In this document: piece by piece, positions 4,353-5,584 of the stretch | How the letters are laid out: each line of letters starts with the position of its first letter | How positions within the stretch are numbered: the first letter of the stretch is position 1 | Assembly (NCBI GenBank): GCA_029880425.1 | Contig: JAOUOK010000150.1 | Span: 1-5,584, forward strand | Length of the DNA: 5,584 nt | Origin: Gammaproteobacteria bacterium | Lineage (GTDB): Bacteria; Pseudomonadota; Gammaproteobacteria; UBA6429; Thiohalophilaceae | Direction: 5' to 3' | Position numbers and translations under genes: made by a program | The notes under the pieces: model-generated | What the model saw: the letters and a program-made list of their open reading frames with translations, nothing else | Database searches by the model: none | Told to the model about the DNA's origin: nothing

Positions 4353-5584
4353 TTGGCAGCTTCCTCGCGTTCCTTAGCTTCCTTAATGACTTCTTCAGCT
4401 ACATTCTTCGGACAAGGCATGTAGTGTAAGAATTCCATTGAGAACTGACCACGACCTGAAGTCATAGTACGTAAGTCACCAATGTAACCAAACATTTCTG
4501 AAAGCGGACATTCAGCTTTAATACGAACACCCGTTGCACCTGCATCCTGACCAGAAATCATGCCACGGCGACGGTTTAAATCACCAATAACATCACCAAC
4601 ATGATCTTCTGGCGTAAATACGTCAACCTTCATGATAGGTTCCATTAATTGAGGACCCGCTTTAGGCATAGACTGACGGTAAGCGGCTTTAGCTGCTAAC
4701 TCGTAAGCCACGGCAGATGAATCCACCGGGTGATAACCACCATCCACTAACGTTACTTTGAAGTCTAAACATGGGTAACCAGCAAGAACACCTCGCACTG
4801 CACTCACATCAAAACCTTTCTGAACAGCTGGCCAGAATTCACGTGGCACGTTACCACCCGTTACAACTGATTCGAACTGGTAACCCGAACCTGGTTCACC
4901 TGGCTCAACGATATAGTCGATTTTTGCAAACTGACCTGAACCACCGGTTTGTTTCTTATGCGTGTATGAATCTTCAATACGTTGTGTAATCGTTTCACGG
5001 TACGCAACCTGCGGGGCACCTACTGTTACTTCTACACCGTGAGTACGTTTCATGATATCGATCTTGATATCAAGGTGTAACTCACCCATACCTTTAAGAA
5101 TCGTTTCACCAGAGTCTTCATCTGTTTCAACACGGAAAGAAGGATCTTCTGCAACCATTTTACCGATTGCGATACCCATTTTCTCAGCTGCACCTTTATC
5201 TTTTGGTGATACCGCGATTGAGATAACGGGATCAGGGAAGACCATTGGCTCAAGTGTGCCAGGGTGTTTTGGATCACATAAAGTGTGACCTGTTTGAACG
5301 TTTTTCATACCGACTACAGCAACGATATCACCCGCTTGTGCACCGTCTAATTCGATACGTTCGTCAGCATGCATTTCAACGATACGACCAATACGTTCAG
5401 TTTTACCTGTGAACGTATTAAGAATAGTATCACCTTTGTTTAATTTACCAGAGTAAACACGGATAAAGGTTAAAGCACCGAAACGGTCATCCATAATTTT
5501 GAATGCCAAAGCACGGAATGGTTCGTTAACATCAACTGTTGCCACTTCACCTGTTTCATTACCTTCTTCATCAGTAATAGGTTG
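4346..5584 (-). CDS. fusA: Elongation factor G, C-terminal part (EF-G2-like), cut by window edge
   Basis: EF-G is the GTPase that moves tRNA and mRNA through the ribosome. The frame is open to the right edge, so the true start and the G domain (P-loop) lie outside. The visible 412 codons are about 60% of a protein of roughly 700 aa. Seen in order: domain II from [11 protein letters not shown] (fragment residues 21-31); domain III with DPVISIAV and MGELHLDI (166-173); domain IV with QVAYRETI and the tip loop HPVDSS (285-290); and domain V with [12 protein letters not shown] (330-341) and CPLSEMFGY. All are intact. [11 protein letters not shown] (lacking residues that E. coli EF-G has here) and the Lys/Glu-rich tail suggest the EF-G2 paralogue (fusA2 or fusB) rather than the str-operon copy. 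No tuf gene follows; a terminator does. The GTG at 5545 is an internal valine, not a start. Confidence 0.95.
   Translation of the reverse strand, partial: QPITDEEGNETGEVATVDVNEPFRALAFKIMDDRFGALTFIRVYSGKLNKGDTILNTFTGKTERIGRIVEMHADERIELDGAQAGDIVAVVGMKNVQTGHTLCDPKHPGTLEPMVFPDPVISIAVSPKDKGAAEKMGIAIGKMVAEDPSFRVETDEDSGETILKGMGELHLDIKIDIMKRTHGVEVTVGAPQVAYRETITQRIEDSYTHKKQTGGSGQFAKIDYIVEPGEPGSGYQFESVVTGGNVPREFWPAVQKGFDVSAVRGVLAGYPCLDFKVTLVDGGYHPVDSSAVAYELAAKAAYRQSMPKAGPQLMEPIMKVDVFTPEDHVGDVIGDLNRRRGMISGQDAGATGVRIKAECPLSEMFGYIGDLRTMTSGRGQFSMEFLHYMPCPKNVAEEVIKEAKEREEAAKK

Noticed and set aside
5050..5288. Open frames on both strands inside the EF-G gene
   Set aside because: They overlap a highly conserved EF-G domain and their translations resemble no protein.
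1..5584. Mobile element, CRISPR, toxin-antitoxin or defence system
   Set aside because: No transposase, integrase, terminal repeats, regular spaced repeats or paired toxin-antitoxin genes are visible. The recognised genes are all ordinary chromosomal ones.

Overview
The window reads as a stretch of ordinary chromosome from an AT-rich gammaproteobacterium, possibly aquatic. This rests on three recognisable proteins: a PpnP close to the E. coli type, a SixA phosphohistidine phosphatase, and the C-terminal 60% of an elongation factor G that resembles the second EF-G (EF-G2) of Vibrio, Shewanella and Pseudomonas relatives. I cannot name a genus. I see no transposase, integrase, CRISPR array, tRNA, rRNA or phage gene.

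Layout. Positions 55-1109 hold three tightly spaced + strand genes that look like one operon: a small glutaredoxin, ppnP and sixA. Facing them on the - strand is a secreted DUF1223 thioredoxin-fold protein (1117-1851). Its 5' leader carries a perfect 18-bp palindrome. Next, also on the - strand, is a YbaK-type aminoacyl-tRNA deacylase (2018-2479), which ends in a clear intrinsic terminator. It is divergent from a small lipoprotein gene (2631-2900, +), and the two promoters appear to share one -35 element. The lipoprotein gene runs tail to tail into a DHH/DHHA1 phosphoesterase gene (2897-3856, -), with the two stop codons overlapping by 4 bp. An AT-rich gap then leads to a small uncharacterised gene (4037-4273, +). 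That gene converges on the EF-G gene (4346 to beyond the right edge, -), with a strong bidirectional terminator between them.

The genes are mostly housekeeping or stress and quality-control functions: thiol redox, nucleoside salvage, PTS phosphorelay control, tRNA proofreading, nucleotide or phosphoester hydrolysis, and translation elongation. Nothing shows that they form one pathway; only the first three look co-transcribed. I did not find a convincing new multi-gene system. The points most worth a second look are regulatory: the palindrome and its scattered GTCTTAA half-sites, the shared -35 promoter pair, and the overlapping gene ends. Two small, poorly characterised proteins (the lipoprotein and the 78-aa protein) are also worth checking.
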